Below are positions 36,510 to 48,700 of a stretch of 64,000 nucleotides of DNA, one piece after another. The notes under the pieces are model-generated. The model did not search any database. It saw only the letters and a list, made by a program, of their open reading frames with translations, and had not been told where the DNA came from. Both the position numbers and the translations under genes were made by a program. How positions within the stretch are numbered: position 1 is the first letter of the stretch; the number at the start of each line of letters is the position of its first letter. The DNA is from Nyssa sinensis (Eukaryota; Streptophyta; Magnoliopsida; Cornales; Nyssaceae), in contig VIRR01000579.1 in the NCBI GenBank assembly GCA_008638375.1, positions 310,001-374,000 on the forward strand, read 5' to 3'.

Positions 36510-38297
36510 TATGAGAGTATACATATGACGATGCAATATTCAGGTATCACATATCAACTGTATAGTGATCGCATGCTCAAAACATAGCATTTGATTCAAT
36601 AGTATTTACGAACTAGAACAAACATCAATGTCATTTAATAACATCTGAAAGTATAAGCACAAGAAATCAACACATGCATAGCACAACTGGGTCTTTGCCA
36701 TGTACAGAGATCGAATTTTACTTACATTTTAATAAAATCGAGAAATTCAGATGTCCTTCTCTTTCCCCTTTGACGTTCCTAGTATTCAAGAAGCACACCT
36801 CAGTTTATTTTATACATAGTTCATGCTATTCATCAAATTTTATGCATCATAGATATAAGTTTCTTTTTTGCTAATTTAGACTCCACTATTGAGTCTGGAA
36901 CGTCGAATAAAGTTAGTTTAGGCTTTTACGAATTTCAGTTTGGACTCTTGGATTGAAACGGGCAAAATTGTCATTTTGCACTTTTACGTGTCTTTTAATT
37001 CTGAGACCTCTTTTCATAATTTTTACATCACCATTGAGTTTGGAAGGTTTGATATAATAAAAATTGACTATTTATAAGCCTCGTTTGGAATTCATTTGAC
37101 CCATTTTTGGTTTAAGGGTAGTTTCATAATTTTCCTTTAAATAATATTTAATTTATTTTTCTATTCGGGTTCTAATGGAATTTTCCATAAATTCTGGGGT
37201 TGGTTTGTAATTTCCTGAAGTTCTAGTTCAATTAAAATTGAACCAGTGGGCTTTTGTATTCAAAACCCTAACCGGTTTAGTAGGGTGATGGACCAACCAG
37301 TTCAGGTGAACCAAAACCAACAGGCTACGAGTTTTCGGCCATTGCTTTGTCATCTCTTCCGGCGTCGATTGCCGGAATTGCCACCTTTCTCTCTTGTTTT
37401 TCATGATTTTGACGTCCGTTCTTCCCCATTTTTACACCAAATCTCTTCAAAAATCTCAATAATTCATTTAAACTAAATTTGGCCTAACTAACCACGGTTT
37501 TTCGACACCCATATGAAACTTTTTCGGCGTTGCATTTAACCACATGATGGTCATTTGTAGATTATTTTTCATGATTTTAATTACGTTAAGACCCTGTCAC
37601 TATTTGCTACTCATTTTAAATCTTAAAACTGACTTTAATCTAACTTGAACTGTTTCTCACTTTCAGCCGTGTTGTAGGCTTGATTTTCTTGGGTTTTTCT
37701 TTGGTTTTTCTTTTCATGTTTTGTGTCCTAATTAAGGCTATCATGCAGTTATGATTTTAAGAGTAAATTAAAGAGATAACTTCAAAGAGTTACCTGATTT
37801 TAGCTGATTTTCCTCTTCTCCAAAATCAGTCCTTTCTCTCTCTAGACTTCCTTCTTCTTCTCCTCGATTTTCTCTTGCTCTCTACTCTGTGCCTCTATTT
37901 TCTCTCTCTCATTATGTTTTTCTCTTTCTCTCTTTAATTATTTCTCACCAACCGACTTTGTGGTCGGTGGTGTTTGCCACCCATCTACATGAAATCCTCA
38001 CACACGCACACACGGCTGCATGCAGCCTTCGCTCCTTCCACCTAGTATCCACTTCAATCATGCACAATACTACTTCACACGTTGCACAATATATATATAT
38101 ATATATATATATATACTCTACTTCCTTTAGCTTCCTCACAATTTCTATATTTTTCTATTCTTTTCTTTATTTTCATTTTCTCTTTATTTAATTGTATTAT
38201 TATATATATATATATAACATTACATTATTATATATATATATAATCTAACCGTGTGTATGTACATATATATTATATATAATAATAATTATTCATTTGT

Positions 38298-38330
<33 letters not shown>

Positions 38331-38578
38331 CAAGTTTACACTTAAGTATTCATATATACTCACTTGCACGCTTTTCTGTAAAGTCAGACTTCCGGTGCAG
38401 CGGCACCCGGACATCCGTGACTGCCTGCTTTTCGTACCCATGCGTCGTAATTGAACATAACAGTCTAATGTACGTCAAATTTTTATTTATGTCATATATT
38501 GGCTTATAGTTCGGGTTATATGTCGCGGTTCGGTCCAACCCGAGTCAGTCACAGTCTACTTCAGGTCAGGGTATTACA
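36510..38578 (-). mobile_element. Partial LTR, family E copy 2, reverse orientation
   Basis: It ends GGTATTACA at 38578, the reverse of an LTR start TGTAATACC. The first 230 bp on the minus strand align by eye with the start of LTR-E at 13644, including the shared GTGTCCGGGTGCCG segment. Its 3' part is missing at the left, where the family-F element inserted and a later deletion removed sequence. TA and CA microsatellites lie at 38089-38330. Confidence 0.82.
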
Positions 38579-40062
38579 CCATCGGATGCGTAGTATGACT
38601 TTTGGGTCAAGGTTCCATGGGAACACTAGCTACGTTGCTATGTGAGGCATGGGACATAGAGTTACATTATTGAGCTCAGTGCCTTATGCACCCAGGGGGT
38701 AGTCGGGCCCCGTAATTATTGCATCCCCCAGTTTTGATATCACTATCATTTATTGATTATCATAGCTTGATCATATTATATCATTATGAATGATCATGAG
38801 ATTTCACAACTTTTTATTAAATACATATGATTATACTTGAGACAGCTCATAACTGTAGTAGTATGATTATATTATCAGACAGATTTTCATTGCTTTATCA
38901 TTTGAGTTCCTACCATTTGATATTCTTTGATGAGTTCTATATTTCTTGATTGGCTAGCACATTTGCATTTATCCTAGTTCTTTTATGGATAATGTTTTCT
39001 ATATTCACTTGTACACATGGCAGAGCAAAGGAGAATTACTTACTGAGCTTAAGTTAGCTCACTCCAAACTTACTAAAACATTTCAGGAAAGGAAGCTATA
39101 GAGGAACAGTAGCAGTAGTAGTAACAGTCAGCTAGATAGCAGTGGATATATTTTTGAGATAAATGTAATGTATAATATTCAATACAGTCTTGTAGCTCTT
39201 CTATGTCATCTACGTCTTGGGGATGTAATGTATTAAACTTTTTAAAATCTGAATTTTGAGAACTAGATTTTATATGCATGAAACTTTTATTTAGAAACTT
39301 TCGCTGTTTATATTATGATATTTATTGCACGTTAATAGCACTGATTGTGTAGCAATTTTCTGTAGTTTTAGTTCAGACGAGACCCGGTTCGGCAACAGTG
39401 TCGGGTCGGGGTTCACGATTCGAGATCCGCACAGGGTGGGTTTCAGGTCGTGGATAATATATGTACAAAGCTCTAGTGCTATCCAGTGGTTCGAAGGAGG
39501 AGTGGACCTGGATGAGTACTCATGAGGGTATGTCGGGCCCTATATGTGTGTCAGCATCTGTTTTGTTAGTATCTTATATCGTTTATTGATATTCTGATGA
39601 TGCACTCATGACTCATTGATATACTTGCAAGCCTACGTTTATGATGTACTCTTGATTTCAGATATGCCACGTTGAGATGGTCCGTAGTTTATCTATTGAT
39701 GTACTCTTGATCCCAGATACGCTATATTGAGATGGTCTGTGGTTTATCTATGGACATATTATCTAATAATGTCCGTGGTTTATATATTGATGTGTAAAGT
39801 TGTTCTAGTTCTCCCATGTCTCCACGTCTTGGGGATGTTTGAAGTTTTGTAAACTTAAATACTCAAACTTAATTTTAGTTTATACAGGATTACTCTGATG
39901 ATGATAGTAGTTTAGTTTTTGACATCCTTTATAGATTATTAAATGTTTAAAAAAAGATTAAAATTTAGAGGGGGGGAACGGCATATGGCCGCTACCTCCG
40001 GTCACGGATCCTTAATCCACACAGGATAAGTTATGGGTTGTGACAGTGAGGTCGTGACAACG

Positions 40063-40074
40063 TGGTATCAAAGC
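40063..40074 (+). other. Primer-binding site of Gypsy-2
   Basis: TGGTATCAAAGC lies 3 bp after the LTR end GTCGTGACA (40051-40059). It differs by one base (G to A) from the initiator-Met-tRNA primer site seen at 17459. Confidence 0.88.
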
Positions 40075-40206
40075 TGAAGGTTCTAGTGGTTCATGGGAGA
40101 TTAAGACTAGAGTATTAGGACTTAGGAAGTCTAAGAGTCTATTGTTAGGTGAAATTTATTAATGTGATTAAGTGCTTACGTGATTGTTAAATACTGATTC
40201 GTTTAC

Positions 40207-41365
40207 AGTAAATGGTCCGCACCTGCAGTGCTAATATGGAGTCAGATCTCCTTGATAGAGTAAAACGCATTCTAGAAATGATGGTAAAGGTTTTACGTAA
40301 CCCTCATAGTAATGGGACTGGGCCAGTATGACAAAACCGTTCTGGTAACTGTGATGTGCGGCAAGGTGATGATAGAGATCAGTCATATCCTTACAAACAA
40401 TTTCAAGATCTAAAGCCATCGACATTTAACGGTAGGAAAGGCGCCACGACAGTTGAAGAATGGTTATTAGAGATGAACAGAATTTTCAGGATAATGGTTT
40501 GTACCGAAGAGCAAAAGGTAGCCTATGCCACGTATATGTTTAAAGGAGCGGTACACAAGTAGTGGTTACTAGAGGAAGCTCGGGAGCCTAACATGACTTG
40601 GCAGTTGTTTACAGAGGTTTTCAATGAAAATTACTTTCCTCAGGAGGTGAGAAACCAGAAGATTGTTGAGTTTTTAGTTCTACAACAAGGAGGGATGACT
40701 GTAGAAGAATATGAAGCCAAGTTCACAGAATTAGCTAGATTTGCTCCAAATGTGATCAATACAGACAGTCTAAAGGCTCGCAAGTTCAAGGGAGGTCTAA
40801 GATAGGCAATTAAAGATAGAGTTAGGCCCTTGCGACTGGCCATATACAGTGAGGTGGTGGTAATGACAAAGATTATAGAGCTTAGTGGGGAAGAGTTTGC
40901 AAAGAGATGGGGAAATTAGAGGCCGAGTAGCAGTAGAGATAGAGGACGGGGATCCTCACTTTTCAAGCTAGGCACAAGTTCACGTGGATCAGGAACAGGG
41001 CCTAATAAGAGAAAGGGCAATCATAACAATGGAGGTGCACCTAAATGTCCCAGTTGCCAGAGGTTTCATAGGGGACCATGTCACAAGAACACAAATACAT
41101 GTTACAATTGTGGTCAGACTGGTCATTCTATGAGAGATTGTCCCAAGAGTGGTAGGGCGATGATTGGTTTCGCGATTGCCGTATCAGCATTTGTTTCACA
41201 ACCTCAGACTAGGAATGAAGGCCTAAAGAATGAATAGCAACGTTAGGGAAGGGTTTTCTCCATTACACCCTGGGATATTCAGGCTACCACTTCAGTGGTT
41301 GTAGGTACCCTTACAATTTGTTCTCAACTTGCACATGTTTTAGTTGATACTGGTTCCACACAAAA
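40207..41365 (+). pseudogene. Gypsy-2 gag and start of protease, decayed
   Basis: Open stretches at 40356-40562 and 40593-40805 encode the gag capsid-like region. A complete CX2CX4HX4C zinc knuckle lies at 41100-41141. The frame reaches the start of the protease, with a DTG motif near 41345, and then stops at about 41365 where unrelated AT-rich DNA begins. Stops include TAG at 40560-40562 and 40803-40805; the homologous codons in Gypsy-1 are TGG (17953-17955 and 18197-18199), so these are G-to-A changes. RT, RNase H and integrase are missing. Confidence 0.88.
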
Positions 41366-41770
41366 TTTATGAAATTATACCATCCTCGCGTATTTTATCT
41401 GACAATATATAAATACCCTCTCTAGTCAAATTTTTTAATTAAAATGACAAAATGCTTCTTTTATTTTATTTTTATATTTTTTCAATTTTGGCCAATTATT
41501 TTCTAACATTTTAATTTTTTTTATTTTATATAAAATAAATTAATGGTAAAATAACTTATTTTTATTTTATATAAAAATAAATTTAAAATTTTAATTAACA
41601 TTTATTTGAAAAATAAAAAATTCAAAATTTAAAAATTAAAAGAAAACATAAAAAATGTATTTTTGTTATTTAAAAAAAATTGATTGAAAAAAATATTTTT
41701 ATATTATTAGACAGAATAATTAAAGTAATGTAATTTTAAAAATCTAATAAAAGACTAGTATAATTATGTA
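41366..41770. repeat. Decayed MITE-like AT-rich element
   Basis: The core of this stretch (TTTTATATAAAATAAA repeats and the TTAATTAACATTTATTTG region) resembles the interior of the MITE-like element at 48078-48589. Its ends are not clear. It directly follows the break in Gypsy-2 and may have helped the deletion. Confidence 0.5.
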
Positions 41771-41892
41771 AAACCTCTAAGTGAAATTTAGCCGATAACT
41801 AATATAAACAGTGATTTTCGCATTCGGTTTTGGAGATTTGAATGGACAGGTGGGGTTTGATTTTTAAAACACCTCTAATTTGTGAGACCAAT

Positions 41893-42540
41893 GTTTTAAA
41901 ACTCGGACCGGACTGGCCGTTTCAACCGGTTGAACCATCGACTGGTTCATAAAACGGTTCAGTTTAACCTATAAAACTGCTTATAGTTCAAAATTGTTCT
42001 AAAAATACAAAACCGTTGAAACCGGCCGGTCGGACCGTTGAACTCAGTGACCTAGTACTGGGTCACTGGTTCACACCGGTTCACTCATGTGGTATTTTAT
42101 TTTATTTTATGCATGATTATTAGTGTTTGTATCTTTTTTTTTTTTTTTTTCATGTAGTTGAAGACTAAATTATTATTAGATTATGCTTGGATTAGATGTT
42201 AAAATAATTTTTGTTATGGTCCTTGCGATTATGGAAGAATGGCAATGAAGTTTCAATTTTAACATTTTAATAAGGTATGTCTACTATACTTTTTTTATTT
42301 TTTTCTTGATGTTTTACAAATTAAGAAAATTTATATTTTATAAATTTTTTTAATATAATTTTTAGTAATTTTTGTATAATTTTTTAAATTTAAAATATTA
42401 ATAATATATATTATTAAATTTATTAATTATATAATTATGATATTATGGTTTGATTCTGATTAATCTGATGATTGAACCGATAATCCTGATACTTGAATAA
42501 TTGAAGCCGATAACCCGATACTTGAATAATTTTTCAGTTT
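41893..42540. repeat. Decayed CCGGTT/AACCGG-rich repeat
   Basis: The left part (41900-42090) is full of AACCGGTT-like words and the right part (42450-42510) has degenerate complements such as GATTGAACCGAT. This suggests a repeat with imperfect inverted ends and an AT-rich middle that includes a poly(T) run at 42137-42150. I cannot assign a superfamily or see a target duplication. Confidence 0.4.
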
Positions 42541-42764
42541 AATGAACGGATTGCGTATGAAAACATTGCGTGAGACTCCTCCTATGTCCAATCGCAACGG
42601 GCATCCAAAGACCACCAAAAACCTCGTTAGTAATTAAACCATTTCCGCATCTACATTTATATACTACACTTAGCACCACACTAACACCAGACCTAATTTC
42701 ACTAACTCTGTAGAAACACCCTAACCCACATTCTTCGTCTCACTTCTCACCACCGCCACCAGAA
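42541..42764 (+). promoter_or_regulatory. RPL4 promoter and 5' UTR
   Basis: A TATA-like TTATATACT lies at about 42658, roughly 105 bp before the start codon. An AACACCCTAACCC stretch near 42714-42726 resembles the telo-box (AAACCCTAA) common in plant ribosomal protein promoters and leaders, and the leader is rich in C and T. The start codon context AGAAATGGCT has purines at -3 and +4. The promoter lies only about 0.2 kb from repeats. Confidence 0.6.
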
Positions 42765-45700
42765 ATGGCTGCCGCCCGTCCTCTGGTCTCAGTCCAAAAC
42801 GTTGACTCGGACATGGCGACCGACGGTGCCGCCAACACCCTTCCGTTGCCTGACGTTATGAGGGCATCGATCCGACCGGATATCGTCAACTTCGTCCACG
42901 CCAATATCTCCATGAACAGCCGCCAGCCCTACGCCGTTTCCAAGAAGGCTGGCCACCAGACCTCCGCTGAGTCCTGGGGCACTGGCCGGGCCGTTTCCCG
43001 TATCCCCCGTGTTCCTGGTGGCGGAACCCACCGCGCCGGCCAGGGTGCCTTCGGTAACATGTGCCGTGGTGGCCGCATGTTCGCTCCCACCAAGATCTGG
43101 CGCCGATGGCACCGCAAGATCAATGTCAACCAGAAGCGATATGCTGTTGCTTCTGCCATCTCTGCCTCTGCCATACCCTCCCTCGTCATGGCCCGTGGTC
43201 ACCGCATTGAATCCGTCGCCGAGATACCCCTTGTCGTCAATGATTCAGCTGAAAGCGTCGAAAAGACATCGGGCGCTATCAAAATTCTCAAGCAGATCGG
43301 TGCCTATCCTGATGCCGAGAAGGCCAAGGACAGCCACTCTATTCGCCCCGGCACGGGTAAAATGCGCAATCGCCGATACATTTCTCGCAAAGGCCCACTC
43401 ATTGTCTACGGTACTGAGGGCTCGAAGCTTGTCATGGCCTTTAGGAACGTCCCTGGGGTCGAGGTTGCAAATGTCGACCGACTCAATTTACTGAAGCTTG
43501 CACCCGGCGGCCATCTTGGGAGGTTTATTATCTGGACCAAGTCGGCGTTTGAGAAGTTGGATTCGATCTATGGATCATTTGAGAAGCCAACTGAGAAGAA
43601 GAAGGGGTATGTACTGCCTAGGGCGAAGATGATAAATGCAGACCTGGCTAGGATTATTAACTCTGACGAGGTCCAGTCAGTGGTGAGGCCAATTATGAAG
43701 GACGTGAAGAGGGCACAGATGAAGAAGAACCCACTGAAGAATTTGAATACTTTGTTGAAGCTGAATCCATACGCGAAGACTGCTAGGAGAATGGCGCTTG
43801 TAGCTGAGGCTCAGCGGGTGAAGGCGAAGAAGGAGAAGCTTGATAAGAGGAGGAAGGAAATCTCCAAGGTATATATTATATTATGTTTTTTTAATGTATT
43901 TTTCGATTTGAATTTATCAAACCATCACTACTATTATACATAGATATGTATTTGCGTGTGTTATATGGTCTTCTAATTCAGTTGTTCTGTTTTTTCTAGT
44001 GGTTAATATCTCTATGTCTATGCATGTATTGGTGTGTTCGCTCACTTTTTTATGATGGATGAAATGAATACTTTATCGGCTTGATTTAATTGTTTATAGT
44101 AGTTGAGATTTGATGGCTGAGGTAAGAACTTCTTGAAAGGATATGTTTTTAGTATGGGTTCTAGTTAACTTATATTAGCCTATTAGGTGAATGATGATGT
44201 TAATAGAATAATTAATGCTTAGTGTTGCTTGCTGTGATTTGTTGGTTTTATTTTACTATTAATGAAATGCTGAATTTGCTGATTGTGGTTATGCTAGCTC
44301 TCAAGAAGTCCCGATATTTGGGTAAATGTCTTTTTGATAAAAACACAGATTCATGATTGATGTTTCCAGGAAATTCAATTTTATCTCTACCATTTATAGT
44401 CAATAGCAGTTTTGGTGTATAGTCAACAACAGTTTTGGCAGCTTGACTTGTATTGTTCTATTGGGGGTTCCCTATATTGGCTCCTTAGCCTTAACTGATT
44501 TTTGGAGCTCTCTCACCATTTTAGTGAATCTCCAATTTAAATGTCATTTTATTCGAGCCAAATCTATATTTTGCTATTGTTACCGTACAAAAATGCTAAA
44601 TTTTGACAATTTTGTTCCAATGCTAAAATGTCAATTTTTAACATATTTTTTTATGAAAAAGTAGTGTGGACTCCACCTCTGTTTGGTTTATGCTAGTTGT
44701 ATTTCATGATATAGCATAAGTTGACACTATCTACTCTTGATACCAAATATGGCATTGAAAATGACATTGTCACTTTTTGGCAAGCCAAATAGCATCCCAT
44801 TGGAGCTATAACTTTTACATCAATGTCAAATTTTGGAGATGACATGCATTGGAGTTGTTCTTAGGGAAGCATCCTTTGGCTCCTCAAATCTGATGAGCAA
44901 GAGTAGAGAGAGAGAGAGACTCTGTAGATTGAAACAGTACACAAATTTAAACTACAAAATTGAATCTCCAATGGTCATCAACGGTAATGAACAAAAAATT
45001 TCTTTACAAACTGATGGTAGCAATCTATTTGAAGAAAAACGATAACCAACACTGGAATTACCTCCATTGTTTTCTCCTTCAAGCTTTCTATTTGTTGAGA
45101 TATATTCTACGCCACCCAGTAGTTTTGGCCCATTCTTACTCGTTGGCCACTGGAAAGTTGCAACACAACAATTATCTTTCTTTGTCTATTCCTTTAGTCT
45201 TAGATTTGGTTGTAGAAGATCTATTATTGTGAGAGAATGAGGAAGGATGGGGTGATGCACAGAGAATGAGAGGATTTGATCCAGCAAAAGTTGCAAAAGT
45301 TGAAACCTTTGGCTGGTTGTTTGTATGGAAGGATTTGCAATAGTTGGGTATGAACTCGAATAGCTGCCTCAGGGAACCTTCCTATTAAGCAAAGGGTTTT
45401 CTAGAGATGCAAAAGACCTATGCAAGGATTTGACTCATTCAGTTTTTATAGAGAAGATATCTAAAACTTTCAGTTGTTTTATTAGTAATTAACTATTAAT
45501 TCTTTTTTATAAGCAGTATATATGTAATGATTAATTAATATATATATTTTTAAATCATCACCTATTTGATATTTTCTTTAATCATTTTTAATTAATAACT
45601 ATTTATTTAAAAATGAGCTTTTATTATTATAATATTCTTTATGCCATATTTAAGTGGGCCTAAGTTTTTATTATTATTATGATTGTGTAATACAAGTTAG

Positions 45701-48700
45701 GGTTAATTAGTGAAATATCCCTCCAAAAGATGGAAACCTAAGATCCGGTTCAGGATGAAACTTATTATCCCCAAAAGTCTATTGACTTTGTATTTATTTG
45801 AGAGGAAGGACAAGGTTGCTGAGTTGTATTTTTTAATGATAATTTTGCCACTAAAGTTAAGATGTCATGGTTGTTAAGACACTAACTCCAGCTTCCATCT
45901 CCACCACCACACTAGATCCCAAACACACCCGTACTAATTAGAAATAGTTTTGCTTGTTCTCTCATCCCTTCAATACCCCCACTAACCAGACCATTAATGG
46001 CAAACTAGGACACCGCCACTAATTCACTCAAGCTTCCTTGCATAGGGAAAAAGACAAAACTCTGATGCTTTGGAATGGCTTTGAGTTGAATAATAATGGT
46101 GGTTGAATAAAATAGTGCATCGGTAGCTTATCAGCTAAAACAGTCCGGCTCCTCTGAATTTTCGCTGCATGTTCCTAATGTGAATCAACACAATCCCATC
46201 TGTGCTAATCCACATCACGGGATCTCTAGGTTCAGATGTTGAGCTCTCTACCACAACTTCATGCTCTTTTGATTTCCTCTAAACAAACTTGGCTCTGGTT
46301 GAAAAGTTTTCCTTTCCAAACACATGTTCATTCTTGTAAAACATTATTGGCCTTACAAATTTTTTTCTTATTGTAAAAACCCCTAGCTAGCTATATTGAA
46401 GAAGGTATGCATAGCTCCGCAGAAGCATGATGGCAATGATGCTTTTTTTTTTTTTTCCTTTTTCAAAATTCTAATGATTAAAGATTGTTTATAGAATGGC
46501 ACCTTTAAAATAGCGAATACGGAATTTTGTTTCCTTATTTCTTATAATGAAATTGAAAGAGGATAATGCAAAATAGTAAAATTTACTTTTTTTGGGCACA
46601 GACAATAAGATAGTAAAACTTTATTGTTTGGAACTAGTGAAATTTCAATCAACGAGTTTCAAATACTGTTTTTTTTTTTTGGACAAATTTTCACTAACTT
46701 GAAAGTATCTTTCACCATTCAAAATGTGGCTCAAAAGCTGAATAAATTGTAACAAGTTGCCAATTTTTTTTTTTTTTTTTTTGAAATAGTAAAATTTTAT
46801 TATTTTTGCAAAATTTTGTATGTAATATGGATCTTATTTGATAGATCTTGTTTTTTAGAGCTCAAATATATAAATTTTATTGAAAACAGAATTATAATGG
46901 GAGAGTCTAACAAGCACGGATACGGACAGGGGACATGGATACGATAAAATACGGATACGCAAACATGTTATTTCTCAAAAAAGTAGGACACGGACACGTT
47001 GAATATATATAATTTTTATATTTTTATATGACTATATAATAAAAATCTAATGTTATTTCAATTAAAATTAGTATAAAAATATACAAATTTTAAAAATATT
47101 ATTAACATATTAAAATAACAAAGTCATTAAATAAAAATTAAAGAACTTTTTCATTTAATCCTCAACATTCATGATTCAAGTACCTGGACACGTGTTCGAG
47201 AGTGTCGGTGTCCGACACGTGTTCGACATGTGTTCGACACGGACACGTGAGCCAAAATAGAGTGTCCGTGCTTCATAGGGGGGAGTTATTTAATTTTGAA
47301 TTTTTGAACAATTTTTTTTAAAATTGAATGGTCCGTGTTTTTGCCATATGAATGGTCCATGTTTTTTTGTTGTGCCTTTGAAGGATATTTTTTGTCAAAT
47401 GAAACAGCATGTAGTGGGGTAATAACTTTGGGCTTGACCCTTCTAATAATATTAAATCTTTTCATGGATTGTTGGTTGATACTTCTAAAAATTATGAGTA
47501 GCTGAATTCTCAAATTGTGATAGTTTAAATTCAAAAATTAATAAAATAATTCAAAATTAGCTAAAATAGCGAGTATGGTTGGAGTAGCGCTTTTAAAAAT
47601 GGTTAGCTAAATTGAATTTTTAGTCCTTTTAGCCAAAATAGAGATGTAATATAGGAAGCATGCTTGGAGATGCTCTTAGTTACATGCTTATTTGGGAAAA
47701 GAGGTGGTAATGTTCGAGTCATCAAACGTTCTGGATCAAAGTGGTGCTGTGTTTTATACTTGTTAATGGTGCATTCCTCTTTAAATCTGCTTTTTTTAAG
47801 CATAAATAAATATTTGTATAAGCATGGGTATGAATTGAACGTTTGAAGGTTGAATGGTTCTATTTGCTCTCTACATAAATTTCAACTGAGTGAATCTATG
47901 TTAACTACTTGGAGCAGCCATTTATAATACTAGAATTGTTGTATGGATTAATATTTCTTAATAGAAATGTCATTATGACTTTTTATTACAAGTTAACATT
48001 TATGAAATTTGAATCTACTTGCTAAGGCTCAATATGTGCATTTGCATACAAAACTTTTTTGCTGTTTGTTTAAATTAGGGTAAATTACATTGACATTCCC
48101 CGAGTTTTTTTTCAATTACACTTTCTTCTCAAGTTTTTGAAATTACATCGAACTCCCTTGAAGTTTTTAAAATTACACTACCATTCCTTACTGTTACTGA
48201 CAAACTACAAATACCTTTTGCAGTCAATTTTTTTTCTTTCAAAATGAAAAAACTGTCCATCTCATTTTTTTTTTGGTATTTTTTCAATTTTGATAATTTT
48301 TCGTAACTTTTTAATTTATTTTATTTTATATAAAAATAAATTTATGGTAAATAATTTGTTTTCATTTTATATAAAAACAAATTTAAGGTTTTAATCAGTA
48401 TTTATTTGAAAATGAAAAAAAATTGAAAAAATGGGTCAAATTGAAAAATTGTAGAAAAAAACATGAAACAAGTAGTTTGTCATTTTGAATTTTTTTTTGA
48501 TTGGAGGGGGGTATTTGTAGTTTGTCAGGTAAAGTAAGGAATGTTAGTGTAATTTCAGAAACATCAGGGGAGGTCAATGTAATTTACCTTTTAACTTATT
48601 ATAATTCAAATTTGAGTGTTAGTAATATTTTTACTTGATTACTGATCTGGGTTTTTAATTTTTTTTTCCTACATTTGAATTAGTGTTATCAAATTCTATG

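Larger units (their letters stand above)
24279..39456 (+). mobile_element. LTR family B copy 2, split by CACTA and a rearranged block
   Basis: It starts TGTAACACCC at 24279 and is visible as 24279-24712, 30913 to about 31745, and 38579-39456. The first piece matches 291-561, the second matches about 10128-10850 and the third about 12474-13311 of LTR-B copy 1. About 1.6 kb of LTR between the second and third pieces is missing. The right end is damaged (GTGGATA instead of GTGACA). ATATA occurs on both sides (24274-24278 and 39457-39461) and may be the target duplication. Confidence 0.75.
21808..40059 (+). mobile_element. 5' LTR of Gypsy-2 (family C copy 2), interrupted by LTR-B and others
   Basis: The LTR begins TGTAATACCC at 21808 inside Gypsy-1 pol and runs to 24278, then resumes at 39462 and ends at about 40059 (GTCGTGACA), 3 bp before a primer site. 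An alternative end is the TGACA at 40041-40045, since the last bases are locally duplicated. The left flank is GGCGC (21803-21807); the matching right duplication is lost because Gypsy-2 is truncated. It contains TA tracts (22300-22395), a long GA tract, a donor-like GT at 22566, a tRNA-like segment at 23299-23372 and a second donor-like GT at 23874. Confidence 0.82.

Noticed and set aside
21808..40059. 3' LTR of Gypsy-1
   Set aside because: It begins in the middle of pol with no polypurine tract and is followed by a primer site and a second gag, so it is the 5' LTR of another element.
42789..43494. Antisense and alternate-frame open frames over RPL4 exon 1 (137, 86 and 161 aa)
   Set aside because: Shadows of the GC-rich RPL4 coding sequence; none resembles a known protein.
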